This document shows, in pieces, positions 27,423 through 35,822 of a stretch of DNA of 47,594 nt. This DNA comes from Mesorhizobium neociceri (GTDB lineage Bacteria > Pseudomonadota > Alphaproteobacteria > Rhizobiales > Rhizobiaceae): the NCBI RefSeq assembly GCF_013520985.1, contig NZ_JACDTY010000033.1, forward strand, positions 1-47,594, in the 5' to 3' direction. How positions within the stretch are numbered: the first letter of the stretch is position 1; each line of letters starts with the position of its first letter. A program made the translations under genes and the position numbers. The notes under the pieces were generated by a model. It had not been told where the DNA came from, searched no databases, and saw only the letters and a program-made list of their open reading frames with translations.

Positions 27423-28349
27423 GTGGATATTAGACAGTTAAAATATTTTGTCGGCGTAGTGGAAGCAGGCAGCTTCACGAAGGCAGCTGCGCTCCTCCAC
27501 GTCGCCCAGAGCGCCCTTAGCCTGCATGTGCGTCAACTGGAGGAAAGCTTCGGCACTCAACTGCTGGTACGCGACAGGACCGGCGTCAGCGTGACGGCCT
27601 CCGGAATAAAACTGCTTGAGCGGGCGCGGTCGATTCTCAAGGAAATTCAGCTCACTGAGGCGGAACTGACCAATTCGGTGGCTGCTCCCTCCGGAGAGGT
27701 GACCATTGGTATTCCGTCCGGAGCCGCACGCGTCCTTAGTGGTCCCCTGATTGAGTCGGTAAGAAGCGAATTGCCGAGGATTTCGCTTAAGATGATCGAG
27801 GGCATGACCGGACCGCTGGAGGAGTGGATGGCTGCTGGACGCTTCAATCTGGCGGTTCTCTACCGCACCGCGGACAGTGTGGGGCGAATGACGGTCCTGG
27901 CGCGCGAAGAGCTCTGTCTGGTCGTGCCGTCGGATGAGCCGCCTTTCGCAGACTCGATATTTCTGGCGGACCTGCATGCGTTCCCGCTGGCGGTTCCCAT
28001 GCGCAATAACAATGTCAGGCGTTCGGTGGCTGACGTCGTCGCACAACACGGTTGCGCGCTGGACGTCAAGTTTGAAGTGGACTCGCTCTCTACGATCATC
28101 AACATGGTCATAGAGGGAAAAGCCCATTCTATTCTCGCCCCCTCGGCCGTTCAGAAAGAAGTCTCTCAAGGGCTGTTGCGGACGGTCAAGATCGTCGATC
28201 CAATGATTACCCGCTCCGTCGTGCTTGCCGTAAATCCGAAAGATGAGCGTTCTGCGGCCGTGTCCGCCGTCGGCAAGCTCATCCCCAAGGTCGCCAGAGA
28301 ATTAATTGAGAGCCGGGGCTGGGCAGCCGCGGCTCCTGACGCGGCCTGA
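27423..28349 (+). CDS. LysR-family transcriptional regulator, copy B
   Basis: A 308-residue LysR regulator starting at GTG 27423 (MDIRQLKYFVGVVEAGSFTK, HTH VAQSALSLHVRQLEESFG), with effector domain from about residue 90. It is closely related to the regulator at 12876 throughout its length; differences cluster in the C-terminal third. It lies between the lyase and the dehydrogenase, all in one direction. It most likely senses a pathway intermediate and activates the ATC-N9-GAT promoters (inference from position and box sharing). Confidence 0.93.
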   Translation: MDIRQLKYFVGVVEAGSFTKAAALLHVAQSALSLHVRQLEESFGTQLLVRDRTGVSVTASGIKLLERARSILKEIQLTEAELTNSVAAPSGEVTIGIPSGAARVLSGPLIESVRSELPRISLKMIEGMTGPLEEWMAAGRFNLAVLYRTADSVGRMTVLAREELCLVVPSDEPPFADSIFLADLHAFPLAVPMRNNNVRRSVADVVAQHGCALDVKFEVDSLSTIINMVIEGKAHSILAPSAVQKEVSQGLLRTVKIVDPMITRSVVLAVNPKDERSAAVSAVGKLIPKVARELIESRGWAAAAPDAA

Positions 28350-28412
28350 TAATCCTCGATCTATATGGCAATGCCATGACGATGACTTCTTGCGGCGATC
28401 AGAATCAGATCG

Positions 28413-28454
28413 ATCTGGATTCCAGATAGAGTTCGCCAATATTCCATATTTGAC
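28413..28454 (+). promoter_or_regulatory. LysR box and -35 element, aldehyde dehydrogenase promoter
   Basis: ATCTGG-ATT-CCAGAT (28413-28427) is a perfect dyad. TTGAC follows at 28450-28454, 22 nt after it. If transcription begins about 30 nt further, the dyad centre is near -65, the usual recognition site position for LysR activators. The same layout occurs at 2531 and, one base longer, at 13849. Confidence 0.62.
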
Positions 28455-28557
28455 CCGCCGCGACCATCGCGATGAAACTGCAGAGAGAGCGAGCGAGCCC
28501 ATGGTCCCGATATCGGCTGGTCTCGCACTGGGCAGATTACAGCAAGTGGAGCACGCG

Positions 28558-29991
28558 ATGTCAGACGCCAGGAGCCACGAGCTCTTCATCAACGGCAAAT
28601 GGCGGGCCGGTGGTAGCAGAGCCACATTGCCGGTGATTAATCCGGCAACGGAGAAGGTATTGGCCTCGGTGGCCTCGGCGACGGTGTCGGATCTGGATGA
28701 GACCCTCGCTTCGGCGGAATGCAGCCGCAAGGCTTGGTCTTCACGGCCTGCAAAAGAGCGTGCCGAAATCCTGGTAGCAGCCGCAAGAATCTTGGCAACG
28801 AAGATTGAAGCAGCAGCCAGGGAGCTGTCGGCCGAACAGGGAAAAACGATTGCCGAAGCGACAGGTGAGTACGCACGCGCCGTCGAAACTCTGGAATGGA
28901 ACGGCAGGCATGCCGAAGAGCTGTCGGCCCCGATTCCGATGGGTCCGAACCGGATGATCGTCCCGGAGCCGCTCGGTGTCGTTGCTGCCTTTACGCCGTG
29001 GAACTATCCGGCCGTTCTCATCGCCCGCAAGCTGGCCCCCGCGCTGGCGGCAGGCTGCCCGGTGATCCTCAAAGGGGCCGAAGAGACACCGAGCGTGGCG
29101 GTCCATATCGTTGAATCGTTGCACGAAGCAGGCATCCCGGAGGGCGTGGTCAATCTGGTCTTCGGCGTGCCGGTGCATATATCGCGGCATCTGCTCAGTT
29201 CGCCAATCGTGAAGGTCTTGACTTTCACGGGCTCAACCGCGGTTGGAAAGCAGCTGGCCACGCTCGCCGCAAATAATTTGCAGCGTTGCATCCTTGAACT
29301 CGGTGGGCACTCCCCGGTCGTTGTGTGTGAGGATGCCGACCTGGCAAAGGCGATACCGGCAATTTCGGAATACAAGTTCGAGTGCGCGGGCCAGAGCTGC
29401 AATGCGCCTAGCAGGATTCTCGTCGCTCGGTCTCTCTATGAGCAATTCTTGTCCCGGATGACGGAAGCAGCCCGCAAGATCAGGATCGGCCAACCGGACG
29501 ACCCTGCAACGGAGATGGGACCGATGGCAAACGCGCGGCGAATCGAGGCCATGCAGCGTCTGACCAAGGATGCGGTCGATCGCGGCGCCCGCATTGAGAC
29601 TGGTGGAACCCGCCTCGACGGACCGGGCTTTTACTGGCCGCCAACTATCCTGACGGGCGTGCCGAAGGATGCCAGAGTGCTTCATGAAGAGCCGTTCGGA
29701 CCGATCCTCACCGTGGCTCCGTTCGATACGCTCGAAGAGGCCATCGAGGAAGCCAACGCCACTGAGTATGGCTTGGCCGCTTACTTCTTCACGGACGCTG
29801 CCGATACGCAACGAAAGCTAACCAACAGTCTTTCGGCGGGCGCTGTCAGTGTGAATTACCTGAAAGGGGTTTCAGCGGATGCGCCTTATGGAGGCATCAA
29901 ACAGAGCGGCTATGGATACGAAGGAGGCGAGCAGGGGGTACGGAGCTTCCAGATCTTGAAAATGGTCAACGGCCTCAGCTCATTTGGATGA
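28558..29991 (+). CDS. NAD(P)-dependent aldehyde dehydrogenase (succinate-semialdehyde dehydrogenase-like)
   Basis: A 477-residue aldehyde dehydrogenase that oxidises an aldehyde to a carboxylate. Asn149 (TPWNYPAV), Lys172, Glu247 (LELGGHSPV) and the nucleophile Cys281 (GQSCNAPSR) are all present, as is the cofactor loop FTGSTAVGKQLA. EEPFGPILTV and GGIKQSGYG fit the GabD/SSADH side of the family. The start ATG 28558 (MSDARSHELF) aligns with the truncated copy at 13993; a longer in-frame start at 28501 is less likely. The gap to the fumarase is only 6 nt, so they share a transcript. The aldehyde is unknown; a class III aminotransferase downstream could supply a semialdehyde. Confidence 0.9.
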   Translation: MSDARSHELFINGKWRAGGSRATLPVINPATEKVLASVASATVSDLDETLASAECSRKAWSSRPAKERAEILVAAARILATKIEAAARELSAEQGKTIAEATGEYARAVETLEWNGRHAEELSAPIPMGPNRMIVPEPLGVVAAFTPWNYPAVLIARKLAPALAAGCPVILKGAEETPSVAVHIVESLHEAGIPEGVVNLVFGVPVHISRHLLSSPIVKVLTFTGSTAVGKQLATLAANNLQRCILELGGHSPVVVCEDADLAKAIPAISEYKFECAGQSCNAPSRILVARSLYEQFLSRMTEAARKIRIGQPDDPATEMGPMANARRIEAMQRLTKDAVDRGARIETGGTRLDGPGFYWPPTILTGVPKDARVLHEEPFGPILTVAPFDTLEEAIEEANATEYGLAAYFFTDAADTQRKLTNSLSAGAVSVNYLKGVSADAPYGGIKQSGYGYEGGEQGVRSFQILKMVNGLSSFG

Positions 29992-29997
29992 GATCCG

Positions 29998-31542
29998 GTG
30001 GGAAATAGATCACGGAACATCGTCGGCAAGGACATCACAAGGAGCGTGGCAGACGCCCTTCAGTACATCTCGTACTATCATCCTCCAGATTATATCCGCT
30101 CACTTTCGCAGGCATATTCGCGCGAACAGAGCCCAGCGGCAAAGAACGCAATAGGGCAGATTCTGCTGAACTCCCGCATGGCGGCCTTCGGAAGGCGGCC
30201 GATCTGCCAGGACACCGGCCTTGTGGTGGTCTTCGCGAAAGTCGGCATGGATGCCCGGATCAAATCAACGGCCAGTTTCGCAGACCTCGTGAATGAGGGC
30301 GTCCGTCAGGCCTATCTCGACCCGGACAACCCCCTTCGGGCATCGATCGTTGCCGATCCGCTCGCCGGACGCGTCAATACTCGCGACAACACGCCGGCGG
30401 TCGTCCACGTCGACCTTGTACAAGGTAACCAGATTGAGATCACCATTGCCGCAAAAGGCGGCGGGTCGGAAAACAAGGCACGTTTTACCACCTTGAACCC
30501 CAGCGCCTCCGTTTCCGACTGGGTGATTGACACAGTCTCGACGCTTGGCAGTGGGTGGTGTCCGCCCGGACTGATCTCCGTTGGCATCGGTGGTAGCGCT
30601 GAAAAGGCGATGCTGCTGGCCAAGGAGGCTATGAACCAGCCCATCGATATGGCGGAGTTGATCGCGAGGGGGCCAACAAGTGCGGAGGAGGCACTGCGGA
30701 TCGAGCTTTATGAACGAATTAATGCCCTAGGCATCGGCGCTCAGGGCCTTGGTGGCCTGACGACAGTCGTCGATGTCAAGGTTGCGACATATCCTACCCA
30801 TGCGGCGTCCAAGCCCGTGGCGCTCATTCCGCAATGTGCCGCCAACCGGCACCTGAAGTTTACGTTGGATGGCTCTGGACCAATCACGCTGGAGCCGCCC
30901 GATTTGCGCGCATGGCCCGACCTTGGAACCGACGAATTGAGCCCAGCCGGCGTGCGAAGAGTCAATCTCGATGCGTTGACCAAGGAAGAGACGGCATCGT
31001 GGCGCTGTGGTGAAACGCTCCTTCTGTCTGGAAAGATGCTGACAGGCCGTGACGCCGCCCACAAGCGAATGGTCGAATTGATCGACGCTGGCAGGCCGCT
31101 TCCGTTCGATCTGAAGGGACGCGTTATCTACTACGTTGGACCCGTCCGCGCCGTGAGAGATGAGGTCGTCGGACCGGCTGGCCCAACAACCTCCAGCCGC
31201 TTGGACGATTTTGCGGAAAAGGTGCTCGCCGAAACCGGGCTTTTCGCGGTGGTGGGCAAAGCGGAGAGGGGACGGGCGGCCATCGAGTCGATCGTAAGAT
31301 ACAAAACGCCATATCTCATCGCAGTAGGGGGGGCTGCCTACCTGATATCGAAATCGATCAAGTCAGCGCGGCTCATTGCCTTCGAAGACCTGGGCATGGA
31401 AGCAGTCTATGAATTCGACGTGCAGGATATGCCTGTCATCATGGCTGTCGATGTTGAGGGAAACTCCATTCACAATTCCGGGCCTCTTGAGTGGCGCAAG
31501 CGCATGGCGGCGGACAGCATTGCGCGCAACATCGGCGTTTGA
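29998..31542 (+). CDS. Class I (4Fe-4S) fumarase, candidate mesaconase
   Basis: A 514-residue class I fumarate hydratase, starting GTG 29998. The three iron-sulphur ligands are Cys70 (RPICQDTG), Cys188 (SGWCPPGL) and Cys280 (IPQCAANRH). GGGSENK and GIGGSAEKAM are family signatures, and the C-terminal TtdB-like domain (GRVIYYVGPVRA, VGPAGPTTSSRLDDF) is fused as usual. Class I fumarases from some proteobacteria hydrate mesaconate to (S)-citramalate as well as fumarate. Next to an enzyme that makes mesaconate, this is the likely job (inference). Oxygen sensitivity is expected. It is intact and co-transcribed with the dehydrogenase. Confidence 0.9.
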   Translation: MGNRSRNIVGKDITRSVADALQYISYYHPPDYIRSLSQAYSREQSPAAKNAIGQILLNSRMAAFGRRPICQDTGLVVVFAKVGMDARIKSTASFADLVNEGVRQAYLDPDNPLRASIVADPLAGRVNTRDNTPAVVHVDLVQGNQIEITIAAKGGGSENKARFTTLNPSASVSDWVIDTVSTLGSGWCPPGLISVGIGGSAEKAMLLAKEAMNQPIDMAELIARGPTSAEEALRIELYERINALGIGAQGLGGLTTVVDVKVATYPTHAASKPVALIPQCAANRHLKFTLDGSGPITLEPPDLRAWPDLGTDELSPAGVRRVNLDALTKEETASWRCGETLLLSGKMLTGRDAAHKRMVELIDAGRPLPFDLKGRVIYYVGPVRAVRDEVVGPAGPTTSSRLDDFAEKVLAETGLFAVVGKAERGRAAIESIVRYKTPYLIAVGGAAYLISKSIKSARLIAFEDLGMEAVYEFDVQDMPVIMAVDVEGNSIHNSGPLEWRKRMAADSIARNIGV

Positions 31543-31610
31543 GCCTTGCCGGCCAGGCTCCGTTGGTTGGCGTCAATTCCATTGTCGACAACGGCTAAGA
31601 GCAGAAGGTC

Positions 31611-32108
31611 ATGAAGTCGAAACCCAATCCTGCGCGCCTGGACGCCTGGGACTTCCGGATTCTCTCAGAGATTCAGTCAGACGGCCGGATCTCAAAAAGC
31701 GAGCTTGCAAAACGCGTTCATCTTTCGGCGTCGGCCTGCTCGGAGCGGCTCCGTGCACTCCAGACAGCAGGGATTATTGAGGGGTTCTACGCGCGGCTGA
31801 GTCCGGCCCTCATCGGCGGCATGGTCTTTGTCATGGTGGAGGTCGTGCTGGAACGTCATCGCCTCGAGGACCAAAGACACTTCGAGACTGCGATCGGAGA
31901 ATTTCCGGAAATCCTGGATTGCTGGGCTATCGGCGGGCGGATCGATTATCTGCTGCGCGTCGCATCTCTTTCTATGGCTGCGTATCAGGATTTCATGGAG
32001 GGACTGCTGCAGGCAGGCTTGGGGATCGATCAATATTACAGTCTTGTCGTGACCAAACCTGTGAAATCCAATTCGCCGATCCCCTTGTCCGCACTAAGGG
32101 AACGGTGA
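31611..32108 (+). CDS. Lrp/AsnC-family transcriptional regulator
   Basis: A 165-residue Lrp/AsnC regulator: an N-terminal HTH (DFRILSEIQSDGRISKSELA, then HLSASACSERLRALQTAGII) and a C-terminal RAM ligand domain (VFVMVEVVLERH...ILDCWAIGGRIDYLLRV). Such proteins bind amino acids and control their metabolism. It sits 68 nt after the fumarase and 161 nt before an aminotransferase, and probably regulates that gene and itself. Start ATG 31611; the ribosome site is weak (AGAAGG). Confidence 0.92.
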   Translation: MKSKPNPARLDAWDFRILSEIQSDGRISKSELAKRVHLSASACSERLRALQTAGIIEGFYARLSPALIGGMVFVMVEVVLERHRLEDQRHFETAIGEFPEILDCWAIGGRIDYLLRVASLSMAAYQDFMEGLLQAGLGIDQYYSLVVTKPVKSNSPIPLSALRER

Positions 32109-32269
32109 ATGCCGAAGCGTGGTTTCTACGGCTTTTGGTCCCGACTCCGCGAATTCGTCGGCAAAGGACATGCATTCCCGCGAAACTGGAGAGGCGTTTG
32201 CGGTATGCTAATTGCTAAGGAGGCGGCCGGCCGAGTGCCCACCGCCAATCCATCGCGAGGAGAGGGACT

Positions 32270-33676
32270 ATGCGGTTGAGTAATCTGGGAACCGAGCAAC
32301 TCAGAGAGAAGGATCGAAACTTCGTCTTTCATCCGTCCACCCATCTGTCCAAACACAGCCGAGGCGAGACGCCAAACCGGATTATGGCCGGTGCGGAAGG
32401 CGTGTACATCTGGGATACCGAAGGCCGAAAGAGCCTCGACGGTTTCGGTGGGCTCTACTGCGTCAATATGGGATATGGCTGCACGGAAATTGCCGAGGCC
32501 ATTGCCAGGCAAGCACACGAATTGCCGTTCGCTCATGTCTATGCAAGTCAAGGAACAGAGCCAGTCGCCCTCTTGGCAGAGGCCGTGGTCGAATATTTTG
32601 GTCAGAACATGCGAAGGGTCTTTTTCGGCCTTTCCGGCTCCGACGCCAACGAAACCAACATCAAGCTGGTCTGGTACTACAACAACATTCTAGGCCGCCC
32701 TGAAAAGAAGAAGATCATCTCGCGACATCGCGGCTATCACGGGTCTGGGCTGGTCACCGGGAGCCTAACGGGCCTTGCCTTCTTCCATAATTTCTTCGAC
32801 CTGCCTCTGGATTTGGTTCGCCATACCACGACACCGCATCACTATCGCCAGGCGCATGACGGCGAAAGTGAGGAGGCGTTCTCGAAACGCTGCGCGGATG
32901 AACTTGAAGCCCTTGTCCTCGCTGAAGGCCCGGAGACCGTTGCAGCTTTTATCGGAGAGCCGGTGCTTGGGACAGGCGGTATCATTCCGCCCCCAAAAGG
33001 ATACTGGACCGCGATCCAAAGCGTGCTCGACAAGTACGATATCCTGCTGATCGCCGACGAAGTGGTCTGCGGGTTTGGACGAACCGGTGAGCAATTCGGT
33101 TCCCACCTCTATGGCATGCGGCCGGACTTCGTGACCATCGCCAAGGGTTTGAGTTCCGCCTACCTGCCCATCTCCGGGTCAATCATTGGCGACCGGGTCT
33201 GGTCGGTCTTGGAACAAGGAACAGAGAAGCACGGCGCTCTCGGCCACGGCTGGACATATTCAGGTCACACGCTTTGCGCTGCGGCCGCGCTCGCCAATAT
33301 TCGACTCCTAAAGGAAAGAAATATCCTGGAGCATGTCCGCGATGTCGGACCGTATTGGCATGCCCGCATGAATGCCGAACTGGCGGGACACCCCATCGTC
33401 GGAGAGGTTCGTGGTGTCGGAATCCTCGCCGCCGTAGAGCTGATGCGAGATCCAAAGCAGAGAATACCGTTTGAATCCGATCTTCAGGTCGGCGTTCGCG
33501 CCGCTGCTGCTCTGTTCGAAAATGGTGTCATCGGCCGTGCTATGCCACACGGCGATATCCTCGGCTTTGCCCCGCCTTTGATCATCACCCGTAAGGAGAT
33601 CGACATAATCGTCGACGCAACCGCGAAATCAGTCGAGACGACCTATCGCGCGCTGAAGGCCGAGGGTGCGATATGA
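32270..33676 (+). CDS. Class III (omega) aminotransferase
   Basis: A 468-residue PLP enzyme of aminotransferase class III. Motifs: GLYCVNMGYG near the N terminus, FFGLSGSDANETNIKLV (phosphate cup), SRHRGYHG, ADEVVCGFGRTG with the ring Asp, and TIAKGLSSAYLPISG with the Schiff-base Lys. Relatives act on beta-alanine, 4-aminobutyrate, polyamines or taurine with pyruvate. The start ATG 32270 has GAGGAGAGG upstream. It would make a semialdehyde that the dehydrogenase at 28558 could oxidise (inference). It is only distantly similar to the aminotransferase at 45867. Confidence 0.92.
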   Translation: MRLSNLGTEQLREKDRNFVFHPSTHLSKHSRGETPNRIMAGAEGVYIWDTEGRKSLDGFGGLYCVNMGYGCTEIAEAIARQAHELPFAHVYASQGTEPVALLAEAVVEYFGQNMRRVFFGLSGSDANETNIKLVWYYNNILGRPEKKKIISRHRGYHGSGLVTGSLTGLAFFHNFFDLPLDLVRHTTTPHHYRQAHDGESEEAFSKRCADELEALVLAEGPETVAAFIGEPVLGTGGIIPPPKGYWTAIQSVLDKYDILLIADEVVCGFGRTGEQFGSHLYGMRPDFVTIAKGLSSAYLPISGSIIGDRVWSVLEQGTEKHGALGHGWTYSGHTLCAAAALANIRLLKERNILEHVRDVGPYWHARMNAELAGHPIVGEVRGVGILAAVELMRDPKQRIPFESDLQVGVRAAAALFENGVIGRAMPHGDILGFAPPLIITRKEIDIIVDATAKSVETTYRALKAEGAI

Positions 33677-33921
33677 ACATGCGAGTGCCGACGGAAGCGA
33701 GCCCCGGGTTCGACGCCGTCCCGGGTAAAGTGGTCCCTGGGAGGAACTTTCCCACGGACCAAACGCTTGACGTCAGGCTGGCGTTAGGACTGGTCGCCCA
33801 TTGGTGTCCCATTGGTGACGAGGGGTTGACAGCGCATTTCGCGCCGAGCCGACCGAAACTGCTAAACTTGAAGCCGTCAGATTCTAAGCATGCTTCGGAT
33901 AACTTCGATCGCAAGCGATAG
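33673..33921 (+). CDS. Small hypothetical protein
   Basis: An 82-residue frame starting at ATG 33673, overlapping the aminotransferase stop by 4 nt (ATGA), so it could be translated by coupling. The product (MNMRVPTEASPGFDAVPGK...) has no domain, membrane segment or repeat I recognise. A terminator follows within 60 nt. It may be the operon's last gene or a chance frame. Confidence 0.3.
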   Translation: MNMRVPTEASPGFDAVPGKVVPGRNFPTDQTLDVRLALGLVAHWCPIGDEGLTAHFAPSRPKLLNLKPSDSKHASDNFDRKR

Positions 33922-33978
33922 CCAAATCAGTTCTGCCGCCGCTGTCCTGTTGCCCAACGATCAGGGTGTTTGTGCGGC

Positions 33979-34021
33979 GCGCCCTGCCGGTGTACCTCCC
34001 CGCCGGCAGGGCGCCTTTTTT
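33979..34021 (+). terminator. Rho-independent terminator
   Basis: A perfect 12-bp stem, GCGCCCTGCCGG (33979-33990) with CCGGCAGGGCGC (34003-34014), and a 12-nt loop, followed by C and six T (34016-34021). It should end transcription of the aminotransferase unit before the luxR gene. Confidence 0.9.
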
Positions 34022-34360
34022 GACCCGCTGGATCGCGGTGCCCCATTGGATCTGGGTGATTGTAGCGCGTCCGCAATCGAGAGTTCGAGAAGGAGGTCAT
34101 CTGCATATCCGGATGGCACATCGGGCTTCGATATTTCTATTACACCATGGGGGCCGCCCACAATCGCAGCTTCGGACCAGCGGCTGACGGCAGCCGGCGT
34201 CGAGGTCGCATGCACCTCCTTTCATATGATCGAAGGTCCGGGGAGTAGTCACCGCGGTGAATTTTCTCCAGCGTCGAATATCTTGGGGGGCGAGTCTTCT
34301 CGCCGTAGCTGGCAAGAAGCCAGGAAGTCCCAGGTTTAATTGAAACAGCCGCAGGAGAAA

Positions 34361-35086
34361 ATGCAGCTCGTCTTCGAAACTTTGCTGGAAAAGTTGTCTT
34401 TGGGCGTTGATGAAGTCGACTTCCATAACGCACTGGCCAGCGCCGCCGGCGCCTTCGACATTCCCGCATTCGCCTATCTGTCTCTGGTGTCTGATCGCGT
34501 CACAAAACCCAGGCTGATATCGAACTATCATTCCGGCTGGACGTCGCACTACTTGCGCCACCAATATGAAAGGATTGACCCGGTCATAGAATGGGCAAGA
34601 TGCAGCGAATGTCCCTTTCAGTGGGGACCGGGATTCGGCCATGCCGGCATTTCAACGCGACAGCAACAGCTTTTCGATGAGGCTGCCGAATTCGGCATCT
34701 GCTGCGGACTGACGATTCCACTTGTCGACCGCCGCGGCGGTGTCGCTGCGATGACCTTTGCGGCAGACAGGTTCGATCCGAGCTTTTTGCGCATCGCCGA
34801 GCAATATGAACAGGCGCTCGAGATTATGGCGACGTGCTTTCACATTGGCGTTCGCCGCAAGCTTTCGGGTGGTCTGGCGGTGGATGGTGTTTCGCTGACG
34901 CCCCGTGAGTACGAATGCCTGGAATGGACGGCGAAGGGCAAGTCCGCCTGGGAGATCGGCTGCATCTTGGGGGTCAAGGAGCGCACGGCCGCTTTCCATT
35001 TGGACAATGCGAAGAAGAAACTCGGCGTGCGCACCAAAAATCAGGCGGTGACGCTACTGGCCTCCTCACGATCATCAATCCTCTGA
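34361..35086 (+). CDS. traR: LuxR-family quorum-sensing regulator (TraR-like)
   Basis: About 241 residues from ATG 34361, with AGGAG 4 nt upstream; a TTG at 34340 is possible. The N-terminal acyl-homoserine-lactone domain has the four signature residues at constant offset: Trp60 (HSGWTS), Tyr64, Asp73 (ERIDPV) and Trp88 (FQWGPGF). The C-terminal LuxR HTH reads LTPREYECLEWTAKGKSAWE, then VKERTAAFHL and KLGV. With the synthase 100 nt downstream it forms a complete quorum circuit. In Mesorhizobium ICEs a TraR of this type activates excision genes when cells are dense. Whether this one does so depends on the downstream fseA-like gene. Confidence 0.9.
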   Translation: MQLVFETLLEKLSLGVDEVDFHNALASAAGAFDIPAFAYLSLVSDRVTKPRLISNYHSGWTSHYLRHQYERIDPVIEWARCSECPFQWGPGFGHAGISTRQQQLFDEAAEFGICCGLTIPLVDRRGGVAAMTFAADRFDPSFLRIAEQYEQALEIMATCFHIGVRRKLSGGLAVDGVSLTPREYECLEWTAKGKSAWEIGCILGVKERTAAFHLDNAKKKLGVRTKNQAVTLLASSRSSIL

Positions 35087-35110
35087 GGAACAGAATCCCT
35101 CTTTGATCTA

Positions 35111-35128
35111 CCTGTGCAAATGCACAGG
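35111..35128 (+). promoter_or_regulatory. lux/tra box upstream of the AHL synthase
   Basis: CCTGTGC-AAAT-GCACAGG is an 18-bp dyad with perfect 7-bp arms. Its core TGTGCA..TGCACA is that of the TraR tra box. It lies 75 nt before the synthase start, right for binding just upstream of a -35 element, and suggests positive autoinduction. Confidence 0.8.
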
Positions 35129-35185
35129 CAGTCGCGGCATGAAGGTTCGCCTCCAATGGCAGGGTCATACCTGCGAGGGACCATC

Positions 35186-35821
35186 ATGATTGAGCTTATT
35201 GTGCCCGGCTCTTACAGCGCCTTTGCCGACGAACCTCACGAAATGCACCGCTTGCGCTACCGCGTCTTTAAGGAGCGCCTCGATTGGAACGTGAGCACGA
35301 CCGGCGGCTTCGAGATCGATTCATTCGATTCCCTGAAACCGCACTATCTTGTGTTGCGCGATTCCGCCGGTCACGTCGGGGGCGGCGTACGCCTTCTACC
35401 CTCGACGGGGCCGACGATGTTGCGAGATGTCTTTTCGACGCTGTTGGAGGAGAGAACGGCATCCGAGGAACCGAGTGTCTGGGAAAGCAGCCGTTTCGCC
35501 CTTGATCTTCCACCGTCTGCACCGAAGGGCAGTGGGAGTATTGCTGTTGCGACCTATCAACTCCTCGGTGGCATGATCGAGTTCGGTTTGTCGCGGCCGC
35601 TCACCCGTATCGTCACGGTTACGGATTTGCGCACGGAGCGAATCCTGCGTCGCGCCGGATGGCCGCTGGCCCGGATCGGTCCGCCCCAGACAATCGGCAC
35701 CACGTGCGCCGTTGCCGGCTGTTTGGATGTCTCAGAGGAGAGCCTTGCTGCGGTCCGCCACAATGGCAGTCTTGGCAGTCCCGTACTGTGGGCCCCGGTG
35801 CTCTGCTGCACGGCCGCCTGA
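35186..35821 (+). CDS. traI: Acyl-homoserine-lactone synthase (LuxI/TraI family)
   Basis: A 211-residue LuxI enzyme that makes an N-acyl-homoserine lactone from S-adenosylmethionine and acyl-ACP. The invariant residues are all there: Arg24, Phe28 and Trp34 (LRYRVFKERLDW), Asp45 and Asp48 (FEIDSFDSL), Arg69, Glu100 and Arg103 (WESSRFAL). The start ATG 35186 has GAGGGA upstream. A tra box precedes it. A decayed second synthase fragment lies at 21180. The acyl chain cannot be predicted. The next gene starts 1 nt after the stop, so the fseA-like gene is under the same quorum control. Confidence 0.94.
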   Translation: MIELIVPGSYSAFADEPHEMHRLRYRVFKERLDWNVSTTGGFEIDSFDSLKPHYLVLRDSAGHVGGGVRLLPSTGPTMLRDVFSTLLEERTASEEPSVWESSRFALDLPPSAPKGSGSIAVATYQLLGGMIEFGLSRPLTRIVTVTDLRTERILRRAGWPLARIGPPQTIGTTCAVAGCLDVSEESLAAVRHNGSLGSPVLWAPVLCCTAA

Positions 35822-35822
35822 C

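Noticed and set aside
35114..35185. Longer LuxI start at 35114
   Set aside because: It would begin inside the tra box and before the expected transcription start. ATG 35186 has a ribosome site and the canonical LuxI residue numbering.
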